From: Pseudomonas sp. UBA4194 | Lineage (GTDB): Bacteria; Pseudomonadota; Gammaproteobacteria; Pseudomonadales; Pseudomonadaceae | NCBI RefSeq assembly: GCF_002379585.1 | Contig: NZ_DFUE01000089.1 | Location: forward strand, 1 to 64,000 | Length of the DNA: 64,000 nucleotides | Direction of reading: 5' to 3' | Shown: piece after piece, positions 25,752 to 34,295 of the stretch | Layout: each line of letters starts with the position of its first letter | Numbering within the stretch: the stretch's first letter is position 1 | Program-made: the position numbers and the translations under genes | Notes under the pieces: model-generated | Seen by the model: the letters and a program-made list of their open reading frames with translations, nothing else | The model's database searches: none | What the model was told of the DNA's origin: nothing

Positions 25752-26756
25752 ATGCAATGTCTCCTCGATGTCGCCCAACTGCGGGATCAACTGCATCAGC
25801 ATCTGCGCCAGACCTTGAGCCTCGCGGAATTGGCGATGCTGGAACGTCATGTTGACCCGGTCATCGACCAGGCAAGCGAACGTCTGACGGGCGACTTGTT
25901 CGCCTACGCCGCCCGCGACCCGGCGTCCAAGGGCCGGGTGGACGTCATTCTGACCTGCTATGCAGCGTTCAACGCCGTGCTGTTCTATCGCCTGGCCCAT
26001 TTGCTGTTGGGACTTGAAGCCTTGCCTGGCCCCAAGCGCATGGCCATGGCGCAGAAGCTGAGCAACCGCGGCAAGCTGCTGTCGGGTGCCGAGATCCATC
26101 CTGCCGCGATCATTGGCCAGCGCTTTGTGCTGGACCATGGCTACGGCACGGTCATCGGCGAGACCTGCCGCCTGGGCGATGACTGCTACATTCTGGGAGG
26201 GGTGACGTTGGGCGCCAGGGGCATTGCCAACAACCCGGGCGGCAAGCGTCATCCCACCCTGGGCAACAACGTGGAAATCGGCGCGGGGGTGAAGGTGCTA
26301 GGCCCGATCAGGGTCGGCGACAACGTGTTCATCGGGCCCTCGTGCGTGGTCACCCAGGACATACCCGACGACGCCTGCGTGAATATCGTCAATCAGCTGC
26401 AGATTCACAAAGGCTCGCCCCACAGCCAGCGTCGCATCATCAGCGCCTTTGCCATCGATGAGCGCCTGCATCTGGTCGGCGAGGTCAGCGTCGGCAACAA
26501 CCTCACCGTCACCGATGGTGATCACCACCCCCTGGAGGAGCTGATCCTGGAACCGGTGGTTATCGAGCGCAACCACATCCAGTACGCCATCCGCCAAGGT
26601 GCCAACGCCGGCCGCGCCCTGACCTTTCCGATGAATCTGTCGGTGACCGGGCCGGAAACCCTGGCGGTGCTGCTGGCACCACCGGGGCTCAGCGATCTGG
26701 TGATCCAGACATTGCAGGCACATACGAGCGCGTGGGAGGTGAAGGTGTGTCAGTGA
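25752..26756 (+). CDS. Serine O-acetyltransferase (EpsC/CysE-like) with extra C-terminal domain
   Basis: A 334-residue protein. Residues about 1-110 are the helical domain and 110-230 a left-handed beta helix with the catalytic segment LDHGYGTVIGET and GGKRHPTLGNNVEIGAG, close to serine acetyltransferases. Such enzymes normally end soon after the helix in a peptide that docks into cysteine synthase. Here about 105 further residues follow (from about SAFAIDERLHLVG) that I do not recognise, ending EVKVCQ. So the classical cysteine synthase complex is unlikely. Last gene of the operon, before a REP pair. Confidence 0.82.
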   Translation: MQCLLDVAQLRDQLHQHLRQTLSLAELAMLERHVDPVIDQASERLTGDLFAYAARDPASKGRVDVILTCYAAFNAVLFYRLAHLLLGLEALPGPKRMAMAQKLSNRGKLLSGAEIHPAAIIGQRFVLDHGYGTVIGETCRLGDDCYILGGVTLGARGIANNPGGKRHPTLGNNVEIGAGVKVLGPIRVGDNVFIGPSCVVTQDIPDDACVNIVNQLQIHKGSPHSQRRIISAFAIDERLHLVGEVSVGNNLTVTDGDHHPLEELILEPVVIERNHIQYAIRQGANAGRALTFPMNLSVTGPETLAVLLAPPGLSDLVIQTLQAHTSAWEVKVCQ

Positions 26757-26780
26757 GGGGCGCGGTGCCCGTACGGGCCG

Positions 26781-26847
26781 CATCGCGGGCAGAGCCCGCT
26801 CCCACACTGCGTGCCGGACCCTGTGGGAGCGGGCTCTGCCCGCGATG
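26781..26847. repeat. REP family B perfect inverted pair
   Basis: Two perfectly complementary 26-base arms (26781-26806 and 26822-26847, core GCGGGCAGAGCCCGCTCCCA) separated by 15 bases. Can fold as one long hairpin and probably ends the cassette transcript. Confidence 0.9.
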
Positions 26848-26935
26848 GGGTCAGTAAAAACAACTCACATCCATGGCCTACCAGCGAACTATTGCCCGCA
26901 AAAACCATCCAACCCCACGCCCCTGCCGCGTGCGG

Positions 26936-26964
26936 CTGGCGCCAATAAAACAGCATGCTAGAAT
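26936..26964 (+). promoter_or_regulatory. Candidate sigma-70 promoter of the retropepsin operon
   Basis: CTGGCG and TAGAAT with a 17-base spacer (TAGAAT matches five of six consensus bases), 79 bases before the ATG at 27044. Confidence 0.5.
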
Positions 26965-27043
26965 GCCGCGCTTTCATGCAAGGCCCCGCGCAGCGCTACT
27001 TACCTGCCGCTGTGCCTTTTATCGGTACCCATAACAACACTCC

Positions 27044-27580
27044 ATGACACTCAAGCCCCTTCACCGCCTGCTCGGCCTGCTCTTCGTTCCCAGCCTGAGC
27101 CTGGCCGCCGACAAGACCACCTACGGCTTGAATGAGTACGCCCAGCTGGCGGACATCGACCTGGAGGTCGCCGCCAAGCTCGACACCGGCGCCAAGACCG
27201 CTTCGCTCAGTGCTCGCGACATCAAGCGCTTCAATCGCAACGGCGAGTCATGGGTGCGGTTCTACCTGGCCATCGATGCCGCCCACTCCCACCCCATCGA
27301 ACGGCCACTGGCACGGGTCAGCAAGATCAAGCGCCGCGCCGGCGACTACGACCCCGACGAAGGCAAGCACTACACTTCAAGGCCTGTGATCGAACTCGAT
27401 GTGTGCATGGGCCAGGCGCTGCGCACGGTGGAAGTCAACCTGACCGACCGCAGCGCGTTCGAATATCCCCTGTTGATCGGCTCCGACGCCTTGACGCGCT
27501 TCGATGCGCTGGTCGACCCCAGTATCAAATACGCTGCCGGCAAACCTGCCTGCGCCACTGTCGCTAACACCGCAGAGTAA
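27044..27580 (+). CDS. Periplasmic retropepsin-like aspartic protease
   Basis: A 178-residue protein with a signal peptide (MTLKPLHRLLGLLFVPSLSL, cleavage near AAD). The single aspartic-protease motif is AKLDTGAKTASLSA (Asp-Thr-Gly near residue 47), and IGSDAL lies in the second half. Members are called zinc protease or RimK-associated in databases, but the DTG motif points to a homodimeric retropepsin. First of three genes: the next starts 5 bases after, and encodes a membrane protein with an inactive transglutaminase domain. Substrate not known. Confidence 0.85.
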   Translation: MTLKPLHRLLGLLFVPSLSLAADKTTYGLNEYAQLADIDLEVAAKLDTGAKTASLSARDIKRFNRNGESWVRFYLAIDAAHSHPIERPLARVSKIKRRAGDYDPDEGKHYTSRPVIELDVCMGQALRTVEVNLTDRSAFEYPLLIGSDALTRFDALVDPSIKYAAGKPACATVANTAE

Positions 27581-27585
27581 TCCGA

Positions 27586-29121
27586 ATGCGTTCGCTCACC
27601 CTCCACCTGAAAATCCTGATCGCCGTGCTGGTGACGCTGGGGATCGCCATCACTGCGTACCAGATCCTGGTACTGGGAATTCCGGTGACCGAAGACGAGA
27701 CTGACGACCTGTGGAATATCGACGCCAAAGTCGAGTTCGTCGCCAGCGCCAAGGACCCGGTCAAGATCCAGATGTTCGTGCCGCCATTGAGCCGTGACTA
27801 TGTCAGCCTCAACGAGAGCTTCATTTCCAACAACTATGGCGTCAGCGTCAACCGCATCGATGGCAACCGCAAGGTCACCTGGTCGGCGCGGCGTGCCTCG
27901 GGCAACCAGACGCTGTACTACCGACTGGTCCTGACCAAACGCTACAGCGGCGAGAAAATCAAGATCAAAGGTCCGATCTTCCGCGACAGCCTGGCGGTGG
28001 AAGGCCCGGAAAAGATTGCCGCCGAAGCATTGCTGGCGCCGATTCGCCAGCACTCGGCGGACGTCGAGACCTTTGTCAGCGAAACCATCAAGCGCGTCAA
28101 CAACCTGGCCGACGACAACGTCAAGCTGCTGCTGGCCGGTGACACCTCGACCGTGCACAAGGCGCGCATCATCGATCTGTTGCTGTCGATCGCCCACGTG
28201 CCCATGGAGAAGGTGCACACCGTGCGCCTGGTGGCTGACCAGCCACAAAGCCCGGAGTTGTGGCTGCGCAGCTTCAACGGCAATGACTGGCTGTATTTCA
28301 ACCCGGACACCGGCGAGCAGGGCCTGCCCAGTGATCGCCTGCTGTGGTGGACCGGCGACGAAAGCCTGATCACCGTTGATGGCGGCAAGAAAGCGGCGGT
28401 GACCTTCACCCTCAACAACAGCGAAATGAATGCCATCCGCCTGGCCAAGCTGACCGACGAAAACACCGACGCCGATTTCCTGGAGTACAGCCTGTACGGC
28501 CTGCCGCTGCAGACCCAGCAGACCTTCATGATCATGGTGATGATCCCCATCGGCGTGCTGGTGATTCTGATCCTGCGCAACCTGATCGGCATCCAGACCC
28601 TGGGCACCTTCACGCCGGTATTGATCGCCCTGGCCTTTCGCGAAACGCAATTGGGCTTCGGCATCATCCTGTTCACCGTCATCACCGCCCTGGGCCTGTC
28701 CCTGCGCTCCTACCTGGAGCACCTGAAATTGCAGATGCTGCCGCGCCTGTCGGTGGTGCTGACGTTCGTGGTGGTGCTGATCGCCGCGATCAGCCTGTTC
28801 AGCCACAAGCTGGGGCTGGAACGCGGACTGTCGGTGGCGCTGTTCCCGATGGTGATCCTGACCATGACCATCGAGCGACTGTCCATCACCTGGGAAGAGC
28901 GCGGCGGCGGCCATGCCATGAAAGTCGCCATCGGTACCCTGTTCGCGGCCTCCCTGGCGCACTTGCTGATGAGCGTGCCGGAGTTGGTGTACTTCGTCTT
29001 TACCTTCCCGGCGATCCTGCTGATCCTGGTGGGCTTCATGCTGGCCATGGGTCGCTATCGCGGCTACCGCCTGACCGAGCTGATGCGCTTCAAGGCCTTC
29101 GTCAAGCAGGCCGACTCCTGA
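27586..29121 (+). CDS. Membrane protein with inactive transglutaminase domain and C-terminal 7-TM
   Basis: A 511-residue protein. N-terminal membrane anchor (about 8-30), a periplasmic domain of about 270 residues and a bundle of seven membrane helices from about residue 310. In the transglutaminase-like part the catalytic Cys position reads TVHKARI and the His position LWLRSFNGND, so Cys and His are both missing while NPDTG remains. It is therefore likely a binding rather than catalytic domain. Overlaps the ATP-grasp gene by one base (TGATG). Confidence 0.85.
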   Translation: MRSLTLHLKILIAVLVTLGIAITAYQILVLGIPVTEDETDDLWNIDAKVEFVASAKDPVKIQMFVPPLSRDYVSLNESFISNNYGVSVNRIDGNRKVTWSARRASGNQTLYYRLVLTKRYSGEKIKIKGPIFRDSLAVEGPEKIAAEALLAPIRQHSADVETFVSETIKRVNNLADDNVKLLLAGDTSTVHKARIIDLLLSIAHVPMEKVHTVRLVADQPQSPELWLRSFNGNDWLYFNPDTGEQGLPSDRLLWWTGDESLITVDGGKKAAVTFTLNNSEMNAIRLAKLTDENTDADFLEYSLYGLPLQTQQTFMIMVMIPIGVLVILILRNLIGIQTLGTFTPVLIALAFRETQLGFGIILFTVITALGLSLRSYLEHLKLQMLPRLSVVLTFVVVLIAAISLFSHKLGLERGLSVALFPMVILTMTIERLSITWEERGGGHAMKVAIGTLFAASLAHLLMSVPELVYFVFTFPAILLILVGFMLAMGRYRGYRLTELMRFKAFVKQADS

Positions 29122-30107
29122 TGTTCGGCCTCTGGAAAACCTGGAAGGCGCTCGAGGCCCGCGGCATCATGGGCATCAATCGGCGCAACGCCGACTATGT
29201 GCTCAAGTACAACCGACGCAGCCTCTACCCCATCGTCGATGACAAGATCATCACCAAGGAACGGGCCATCGCCGCCGGCATCCATGTGCCGGAAATGTTC
29301 GGGGTGATCTCCACCGAGAAAGAGATCGACAAACTCGACGAGATCATCGGCGCACGCAGCGACTTCGTGATCAAACCCGCGCAAGGCGCTGGCGGCGACG
29401 GTATTCTGGTGGTGGCGGATCGGTTCGAGGAGCGATTTCGCACGGTGTCCGGCAAGATCATCAGCCGCGAAGACATCGAGCATCAGATTTCCAGCATCCT
29501 CACCGGCCTCTATTCCCTGGGCGGGCACCGCGACCGGGCGCTGATCGAATACCGGGTGATTCCCGACCAGATCTTCAAAAGCATCAGCTACGAAGGCGTA
29601 CCGGACATTCGCATCATCGTGCTGATGGGCTATCCGGTCATGGCCATGCTGCGCCTGCCGACGCGCCAGTCCGGGGGCAAGGCCAACCTGCACCAGGGCG
29701 CCATCGGCGTCGGCGTGGACCTGGCCACCGGCGTCACCCTGCGCGGCACCTGGCTGAACAACATCATCAGCAAGCACCCTGACACCACCAATGCCGTAGA
29801 CGGCGTGCAACTGCCCAATTGGGACGGATTCATGCGCCTGGCTGCCGGTTGCTACGAGCTCTGCGGCCTGGGCTACATTGGCGTGGACATGGTGCTGGAT
29901 CAGGAGAAGGGACCGTTGATCCTGGAGCTCAACGCACGGCCTGGCCTCAACATCCAGATCGCCAACGACTGCGGACTGACCCTGCGCACTCAAGCCGTGG
30001 AAAAACACCTGGAAGCATTGGCCGCCGAGGGTTTGGTGGAAACGGCCGAGGAGCGGATGCGCTTTGCTCAGGGCCTGTTCGGGCATGTGCCGGTCACGGT
30101 GGCGTAG
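29121..30107 (+). CDS. Alpha-L-glutamate ligase-like ATP-grasp protein (RimK-related)
   Basis: A 328-residue cytoplasmic ATP-grasp enzyme. Visible are the nucleotide loop FVIKPAQGAGGDGILVV (about 83-99) and the metal-binding C-terminal LELNARPGLNIQIAN. Relatives add amino acids to carboxylates or peptides. The gene is translationally coupled to the inactive-transglutaminase membrane protein, and the retropepsin comes first. In P. aeruginosa the same three genes follow ppsR directly (from memory). Substrate unknown; a cytoplasmic ligase working with a periplasmic protease through a membrane protein is an inference. Confidence 0.85.
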   Translation: MFGLWKTWKALEARGIMGINRRNADYVLKYNRRSLYPIVDDKIITKERAIAAGIHVPEMFGVISTEKEIDKLDEIIGARSDFVIKPAQGAGGDGILVVADRFEERFRTVSGKIISREDIEHQISSILTGLYSLGGHRDRALIEYRVIPDQIFKSISYEGVPDIRIIVLMGYPVMAMLRLPTRQSGGKANLHQGAIGVGVDLATGVTLRGTWLNNIISKHPDTTNAVDGVQLPNWDGFMRLAAGCYELCGLGYIGVDMVLDQEKGPLILELNARPGLNIQIANDCGLTLRTQAVEKHLEALAAEGLVETAEERMRFAQGLFGHVPVTVA

Positions 30108-30181
30108 TCGCCGACACCCCCACCACATCCACCGGTCCTTGCATTACAATCGCTCCCCCGCCATTGGCCATCCGATTCCCC

Positions 30182-31525
30182 ATGCCGACCTGCACGCTGC
30201 ACCCCCTGCCCTACCTGGCCGATCCCACCGGGTATTTCGCCGCGATCCGTCACGCGCCCGGCGCAGTCCTGCTGGACAGCGCCCGACCCATCGCCGAGCG
30301 CGGGCGTTTCGACCTGATGAGTGCCTGGCCGCTGGACACTTTCCGTAGTGCCGCTGCCGATACCGGCGAAGCGTACCTGCAGCGGGCCCGCACTGCCCTC
30401 GCCCGCCTGGGCGCGGCGCAACTGCCGGCCGATTGCGAACTGCCGTTCGCGGGAGGATTGATCGGTTACCTTGGTTACGATTTCGGTCGGCGCCTGGAAC
30501 GGCTGCCCGAGCCCAACGTCGACGACCTGCACGTGCCCGACGCGAGCCTGGGCCTGTACGCATGGGCACTGATCAGCGATCACCAGCGCCAGACCAGCCA
30601 GCTGATGTTTCACCCCTGCCTGGAAACGTCGCAGCGCCAGCGCCTGATAGACCTGTTCAGCGCGACGGTCGAGGACGTACCGAACATCTTCAAGCTCAAG
30701 ACGCCTATGGCTGCCGACCAGACCCCAGCCCAGTACCGCGCGGCCTTCGAACGCATCCAGCAGTACATTCAGGCCGGGGACTGCTACCAGGTCAACTTGA
30801 CCCAGCGTTTCCGGGCAACCTGCGAGGGTGATCCGTGGACGGCCTACCAAGCCGTGCGCGCGGCATGCTCGACGCCGTTTTCAGGCTATGTGGCACTGGC
30901 CGATGGCGGTGCCATCTTGAGCTTTTCTCCGGAACGCTTCATTCAGGTCAGCGACGGGCAGGTAGAAACCCGACCGATCAAGGGCACACGCCCACGCAGT
31001 ACCGACCCGGCAAGGGACGCCGCCAACGCCCAGGCGTTGCTGTCCAGCGCCAAAGACCGCTCGGAAAACCTGATGATCGTCGATCTGCTGCGCAATGACC
31101 TGGGTCGAAGTTGCCGCATCGGTTCAGTACGGGTACCGGAGCTGTTCGCCCTGGAAAGCTACCCTAACGTGCACCATCTGGTCAGCGCAGTGACTGGCGA
31201 GCTGGACATCGGCAAAGACTGCCTGGACCTGATCGCCAGCAGCTTTCCCGGCGGCTCGATCACCGGCGCGCCGAAAATCCGCTCGATGCAGATCATCGAC
31301 GAAGTCGAGCCTACCCAGCGGTCCATCTACTGCGGCTCGTTGCTGTATGTGGATGTGCGCGGCCGCATGGACAGCTCGATCGCCATCCGTACCCTGCTGG
31401 TCAAGGATGATCAAGTGAGCTGCTGGGGCGGTGGCGCGATCGTGGCCGACTCCCAGTGGCAGGCCGAGCATGAAGAGTCGATCTTCAAGGTCAAGGTGCT
31501 GATGGATACCCTTGCAGCCTTGTAG
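30182..31525 (+). CDS. pabB: Aminodeoxychorismate synthase component I
   Basis: A 447-residue chorismate-using enzyme that with the glutaminase PabA makes 4-amino-4-deoxychorismate for folate. The lysine nucleophile motif PIKGT (PIKGTRPRSTD) separates it from anthranilate synthase, which has PIAGT. Other family motifs are QAGDCYQVNLTQRF, IVDLLRNDLGR and FPGGSITGAPK. The ATG at 30182 gives a family-length protein; the frame is open upstream into the ATP-grasp gene but shadows it. Monocistronic, no obvious terminator between it and cysH (91 bases). Confidence 0.95.
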   Translation: MPTCTLHPLPYLADPTGYFAAIRHAPGAVLLDSARPIAERGRFDLMSAWPLDTFRSAAADTGEAYLQRARTALARLGAAQLPADCELPFAGGLIGYLGYDFGRRLERLPEPNVDDLHVPDASLGLYAWALISDHQRQTSQLMFHPCLETSQRQRLIDLFSATVEDVPNIFKLKTPMAADQTPAQYRAAFERIQQYIQAGDCYQVNLTQRFRATCEGDPWTAYQAVRAACSTPFSGYVALADGGAILSFSPERFIQVSDGQVETRPIKGTRPRSTDPARDAANAQALLSSAKDRSENLMIVDLLRNDLGRSCRIGSVRVPELFALESYPNVHHLVSAVTGELDIGKDCLDLIASSFPGGSITGAPKIRSMQIIDEVEPTQRSIYCGSLLYVDVRGRMDSSIAIRTLLVKDDQVSCWGGGAIVADSQWQAEHEESIFKVKVLMDTLAAL

Positions 31526-31616
31526 CGGGGGCGCCAGCGCCATATTGCCTGGCACTTTTTGTTACCATTGCCCACCTATGAGCGCCAAAGCGCCACTTTG
31601 ACCAGGAAGCCGCCTG

Positions 31617-32351
31617 ATGAGCCAACCTTTCGACGTCGCTGAACTCGCGGCGACCTACGCGAACAAGTCCGCCCAGGACATTCTCAAGCTAGCCTTCGCG
31701 CACTTTGGCGATGACCTCTGGATATCCTTCAGCGGTGCAGAAGACGTGGTGCTGGTGGACATGGCCTGGAAACTGAACAAGAACGTCAAGGTGTTCAGCC
31801 TGGACACCGGGCGCCTGCACCCGGAAACCTATCGCTTCATCGATCAGGTTCGGGAGCACTACAAGATCCAGATCGAGCTGATTTCACCGGACAACAGCAA
31901 GCTCGAACCCTTCGTCAAGGAAAAGGGCTTGTTCAGCTTTTACCGCGACGGCCACGGCGAATGCTGCGGTATCCGCAAGATCGAGCCACTGCGGCGCAAA
32001 CTGTCAGGCGTAAGCGCCTGGGCCACCGGCCAGCGCCGCGACCAGAGCCCCGGCACCCGCAGCCAGGTGGCCGCGCTGGAAGTGGACGGCGCGTTTTCCA
32101 CGCCTGAGCGAACCCTGTACAAGTTCAACCCGCTCGCGCAGATGACCAGCGAAGAGATCTGGGGCTACATTCGCATGCTGGAGCTGCCGTACAACAGCCT
32201 TCACGAGCGTGGTTTCATCAGCATCGGTTGTGAACCGTGCACGCGGCCCGTGCTACCCAACCAGCATGAGCGCGAAGGGCGCTGGTGGTGGGAAGAGGCG
32301 ACGCAGAAGGAATGCGGATTGCACGCGGGGAACTTGATCGGGAAGGGATGA
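31617..32351 (+). CDS. cysH: Adenylylsulfate (APS) reductase, CysH
   Basis: A 244-residue enzyme of assimilatory sulfate reduction making sulfite. The two Cys pairs that bind a [4Fe-4S] cluster are present (GECCGIRK near 120 and GCEPC near 205), so it is the APS-using type and not the PAPS-only type of enteric bacteria. The terminal catalytic Cys of the KECGLH motif is in TQKECGLHAG. Convergent with cysB, the regulator of cysteine genes. Confidence 0.95.
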   Translation: MSQPFDVAELAATYANKSAQDILKLAFAHFGDDLWISFSGAEDVVLVDMAWKLNKNVKVFSLDTGRLHPETYRFIDQVREHYKIQIELISPDNSKLEPFVKEKGLFSFYRDGHGECCGIRKIEPLRRKLSGVSAWATGQRRDQSPGTRSQVAALEVDGAFSTPERTLYKFNPLAQMTSEEIWGYIRMLELPYNSLHERGFISIGCEPCTRPVLPNQHEREGRWWWEEATQKECGLHAGNLIGKG

Positions 32352-32365
32352 GGCCTGGGACCTAG

Positions 32366-32408
32366 CGGGGGGGCGTTTTGTGAACAGCCCACACCCCAAA
32401 GCCCCCCG
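32366..32408. terminator. Possible terminator between convergent cysH and cysB
   Basis: Arms CGGGGGGG (32366) and CCCCCCG (32402) can pair around a 26-base loop. No clear T-run follows in either direction, so this is weak. Confidence 0.3.
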
Positions 32409-32417
32409 GAGTATCTG

Positions 32418-33392
32418 TCAATGCACCGGTAGCTCGACCCCTTCGAACAGCGCTTCCAGCTCCTGCTTGTTGTGACACTGGATCGCCTTGGCCATGACCT
32501 CGCGCGTCAGGTGCGGGGCGAATTTCTCGATGAAGTCGCACATGAAGCCACGCAGGAATGTCCCACGGCGGAAGCCGATCTTGGTCACGCTCGACTCGAA
32601 CAGATGGTCGGCGTCGATCACCACCAGATCGTTGTCGAGCTTGGCGTCCACCGCCATCTTGGCGACGATGCCAACGCCCAGTCCCAGGCGCACGTAAGTC
32701 TTGATCACGTCGGCGTCGGCGGCGGTGAACACCACCTTGGGCGCCAGGCCGCGGCGCGAGAACGCCTCGTCCAGCTTGGATCGCCCGGTGAAGCCAAATA
32801 CATAAGTCACGATCGGGTATTCGGCCAAGGCTTCGAGGGTCAGCTTCGGGATCTTGGTCAGTGGATGCCCCTGGGGCACGGCGATGCAGCGGTTCCAGCG
32901 GTAGCACGGCATCATGATCAGATCGCCGAACAGCTCCAGGGCCTCGGTGGCAATGGCGAAATCCACCGTACCGTCGGCAGCCATTTCAGCGATCTGCATT
33001 GGCGAGCCCTGGTGCATGTGCAGGGCCACGTCGGGGTACTGTTTGATGAAGTTGCTGATCACCGGCGGCAAGGCATAACGCGCCTGGGTGTGGGTGGTGG
33101 CGATGGACAATGTGCCCTTTTTCTCGTTGGAGAACTCCTGGGCAATCTGCTTGATGCTTTCGACCTTGCGCAGGATCTCCCCTGCCGTGGTGATGATCCG
33201 CTCACCGGCTGGAGTGACGCGAGTGAGGTGCTTGCCGCTGCGGGCGAACACTTCGACGCCCAGCTCGTCTTCGAGCAGGCGGATCTGCTTGCTGATCCCT
33301 GGCTGAGAGGTGTAAAGGCTCTGCGCTGTCGCGGAAACGTTGAGGTCGTGGTGCGCGACTTCCCAGATATAGCGCAGTTGTTGAAGCTTCAT
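32418..33392 (-). CDS. cysB: LysR-type regulator CysB
   Basis: A 324-residue LysR-family activator of sulfate assimilation and cysteine genes, which responds to N-acetylserine. The N-terminal helix-turn-helix (NVSATAQSLYTSQPGISKQI) is followed by a periplasmic-binding-protein-like effector domain. Strong similarity to enteric CysB (MKLQQLRYIWEVAHHDLNVS). The ATG at 33392 follows AGGGACACCT. The adjacent cysH is a typical target. The sulfur-carrier cassette at 21955-26756 may or may not be under its control; no CysB site could be recognised there by eye. Confidence 0.97.
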   Translation of the reverse strand: MKLQQLRYIWEVAHHDLNVSATAQSLYTSQPGISKQIRLLEDELGVEVFARSGKHLTRVTPAGERIITTAGEILRKVESIKQIAQEFSNEKKGTLSIATTHTQARYALPPVISNFIKQYPDVALHMHQGSPMQIAEMAADGTVDFAIATEALELFGDLIMMPCYRWNRCIAVPQGHPLTKIPKLTLEALAEYPIVTYVFGFTGRSKLDEAFSRRGLAPKVVFTAADADVIKTYVRLGLGVGIVAKMAVDAKLDNDLVVIDADHLFESSVTKIGFRRGTFLRGFMCDFIEKFAPHLTREVMAKAIQCHNKQELEALFEGVELPVH

Positions 33393-33433
33393 AGGTGTCC
33401 CTCACAGCAGGAAGACGGCCAGTCATCGGCGAA

Positions 33434-33463
33434 TTGTTATAACTATATTAAAGGTAATAACAA
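33434..33463. promoter_or_regulatory. AT-rich inverted repeat upstream of cysB
   Basis: TTGTTAT / ATAACAA with a 16-base spacer, in a 90-base AT-rich segment 42-71 bases before the cysB ATG. Candidate autoregulatory or LysR-type binding site (LysR proteins bind interrupted T-N-A repeats). Confidence 0.45.
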
Positions 33464-33518
33464 TAAATCTAGAACTTTTTATAATTCTGTGTAGGAAAAG
33501 TAACCAGAGATCGCAGAG

Positions 33519-34019
33519 TCAGGGTTTCGGCCGACCCTTGTGGTCGGTGAGGGGAACCATATACACCGGCACTGCGGCCAGTTGCAGCACCCGGGCCGCT
33601 GTTCGACCCAGGGGAATGTCGGCGCTGGAACCGTGGCTGTGACTGCCGAGCACCAACAGATCGACCGACAGGCGCTGGGCCTGGTCGAGAATGACTTCGG
33701 CAGGATCGCCCTGCACCACGCGCACGGCTCGAATCAGGGCAAGGTCCTGCTCGCCGTCGCCGAGATCGTCGCGAAAACTGTCCAGCACCTTGTCCTCGAT
33801 GCCGGCCATGACCGTATTCAGCCCCTGGCTGTGCAATTGGTCGAGGGCGCTCTCATCCAGGTAGCTTTGCAGCACCGACTCGGCGAACAGGCCCATGGGT
33901 TCGACGGCATGGATGACATACAGCTCGGCGTTGAAGCTCCTTGCCAGCGCCAGGGCGTGCTGCATGACATAGGGTGAATAAAGACCCAGATCAGTGGCGT
34001 ACAGCATGGAACGGATCAT
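33519..34019 (-). CDS. Universal stress protein (UspA family)
   Basis: A 166-residue soluble protein. ATP-binding loop near the C-terminus: LGSHSHGSSADIPLGRTAARVL, corresponding to the G-2x-G-9x-G(S/T) motif of nucleotide-binding Usp proteins. The ATG at 34019 has GGAGGTCCGC upstream; the frame is open seven codons further without a ribosome-binding site. Upstream of aroF in the opposite direction. Role in stress survival is by family. Confidence 0.9.
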   Translation of the reverse strand: MIRSMLYATDLGLYSPYVMQHALALARSFNAELYVIHAVEPMGLFAESVLQSYLDESALDQLHSQGLNTVMAGIEDKVLDSFRDDLGDGEQDLALIRAVRVVQGDPAEVILDQAQRLSVDLLVLGSHSHGSSADIPLGRTAARVLQLAAVPVYMVPLTDHKGRPKP

Positions 34020-34295
34020 GCGGACCTCCGAAGCTGCCAACGCGGCAGGTCAAGATTGAGCTTAGCAGCGCCAACCGTGTCGCAATTCAGTGTCGATAAT
34101 TTCCTTTTGTTACCGAGACTTCTGTAAACATAGCAGCTAGCCATCAGCGTGCCGGCCCCTGTTTGCGGCCATAAACCCATTGTCTCCCAACGCCCTAACG
34201 CGATAAGGTTCCGCTCCCCGCCGCTCATAATCATGCTGTGCACCGTCGCGCGGGGTTCGCTGGCGGCCGGCACCCGTGACCTGACGAGTAACACG

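Noticed and set aside
25752..26756. Frameshifted or chimeric acetyltransferase
   Set aside because: Reading frame and codon use are continuous through the extra domain, and the extra part looks like structured protein, so a genuine extension is more likely.
27586..29121. Active transglutaminase
   Set aside because: Catalytic Cys and His positions carry other residues; only the Asp-type NPDTG remains.
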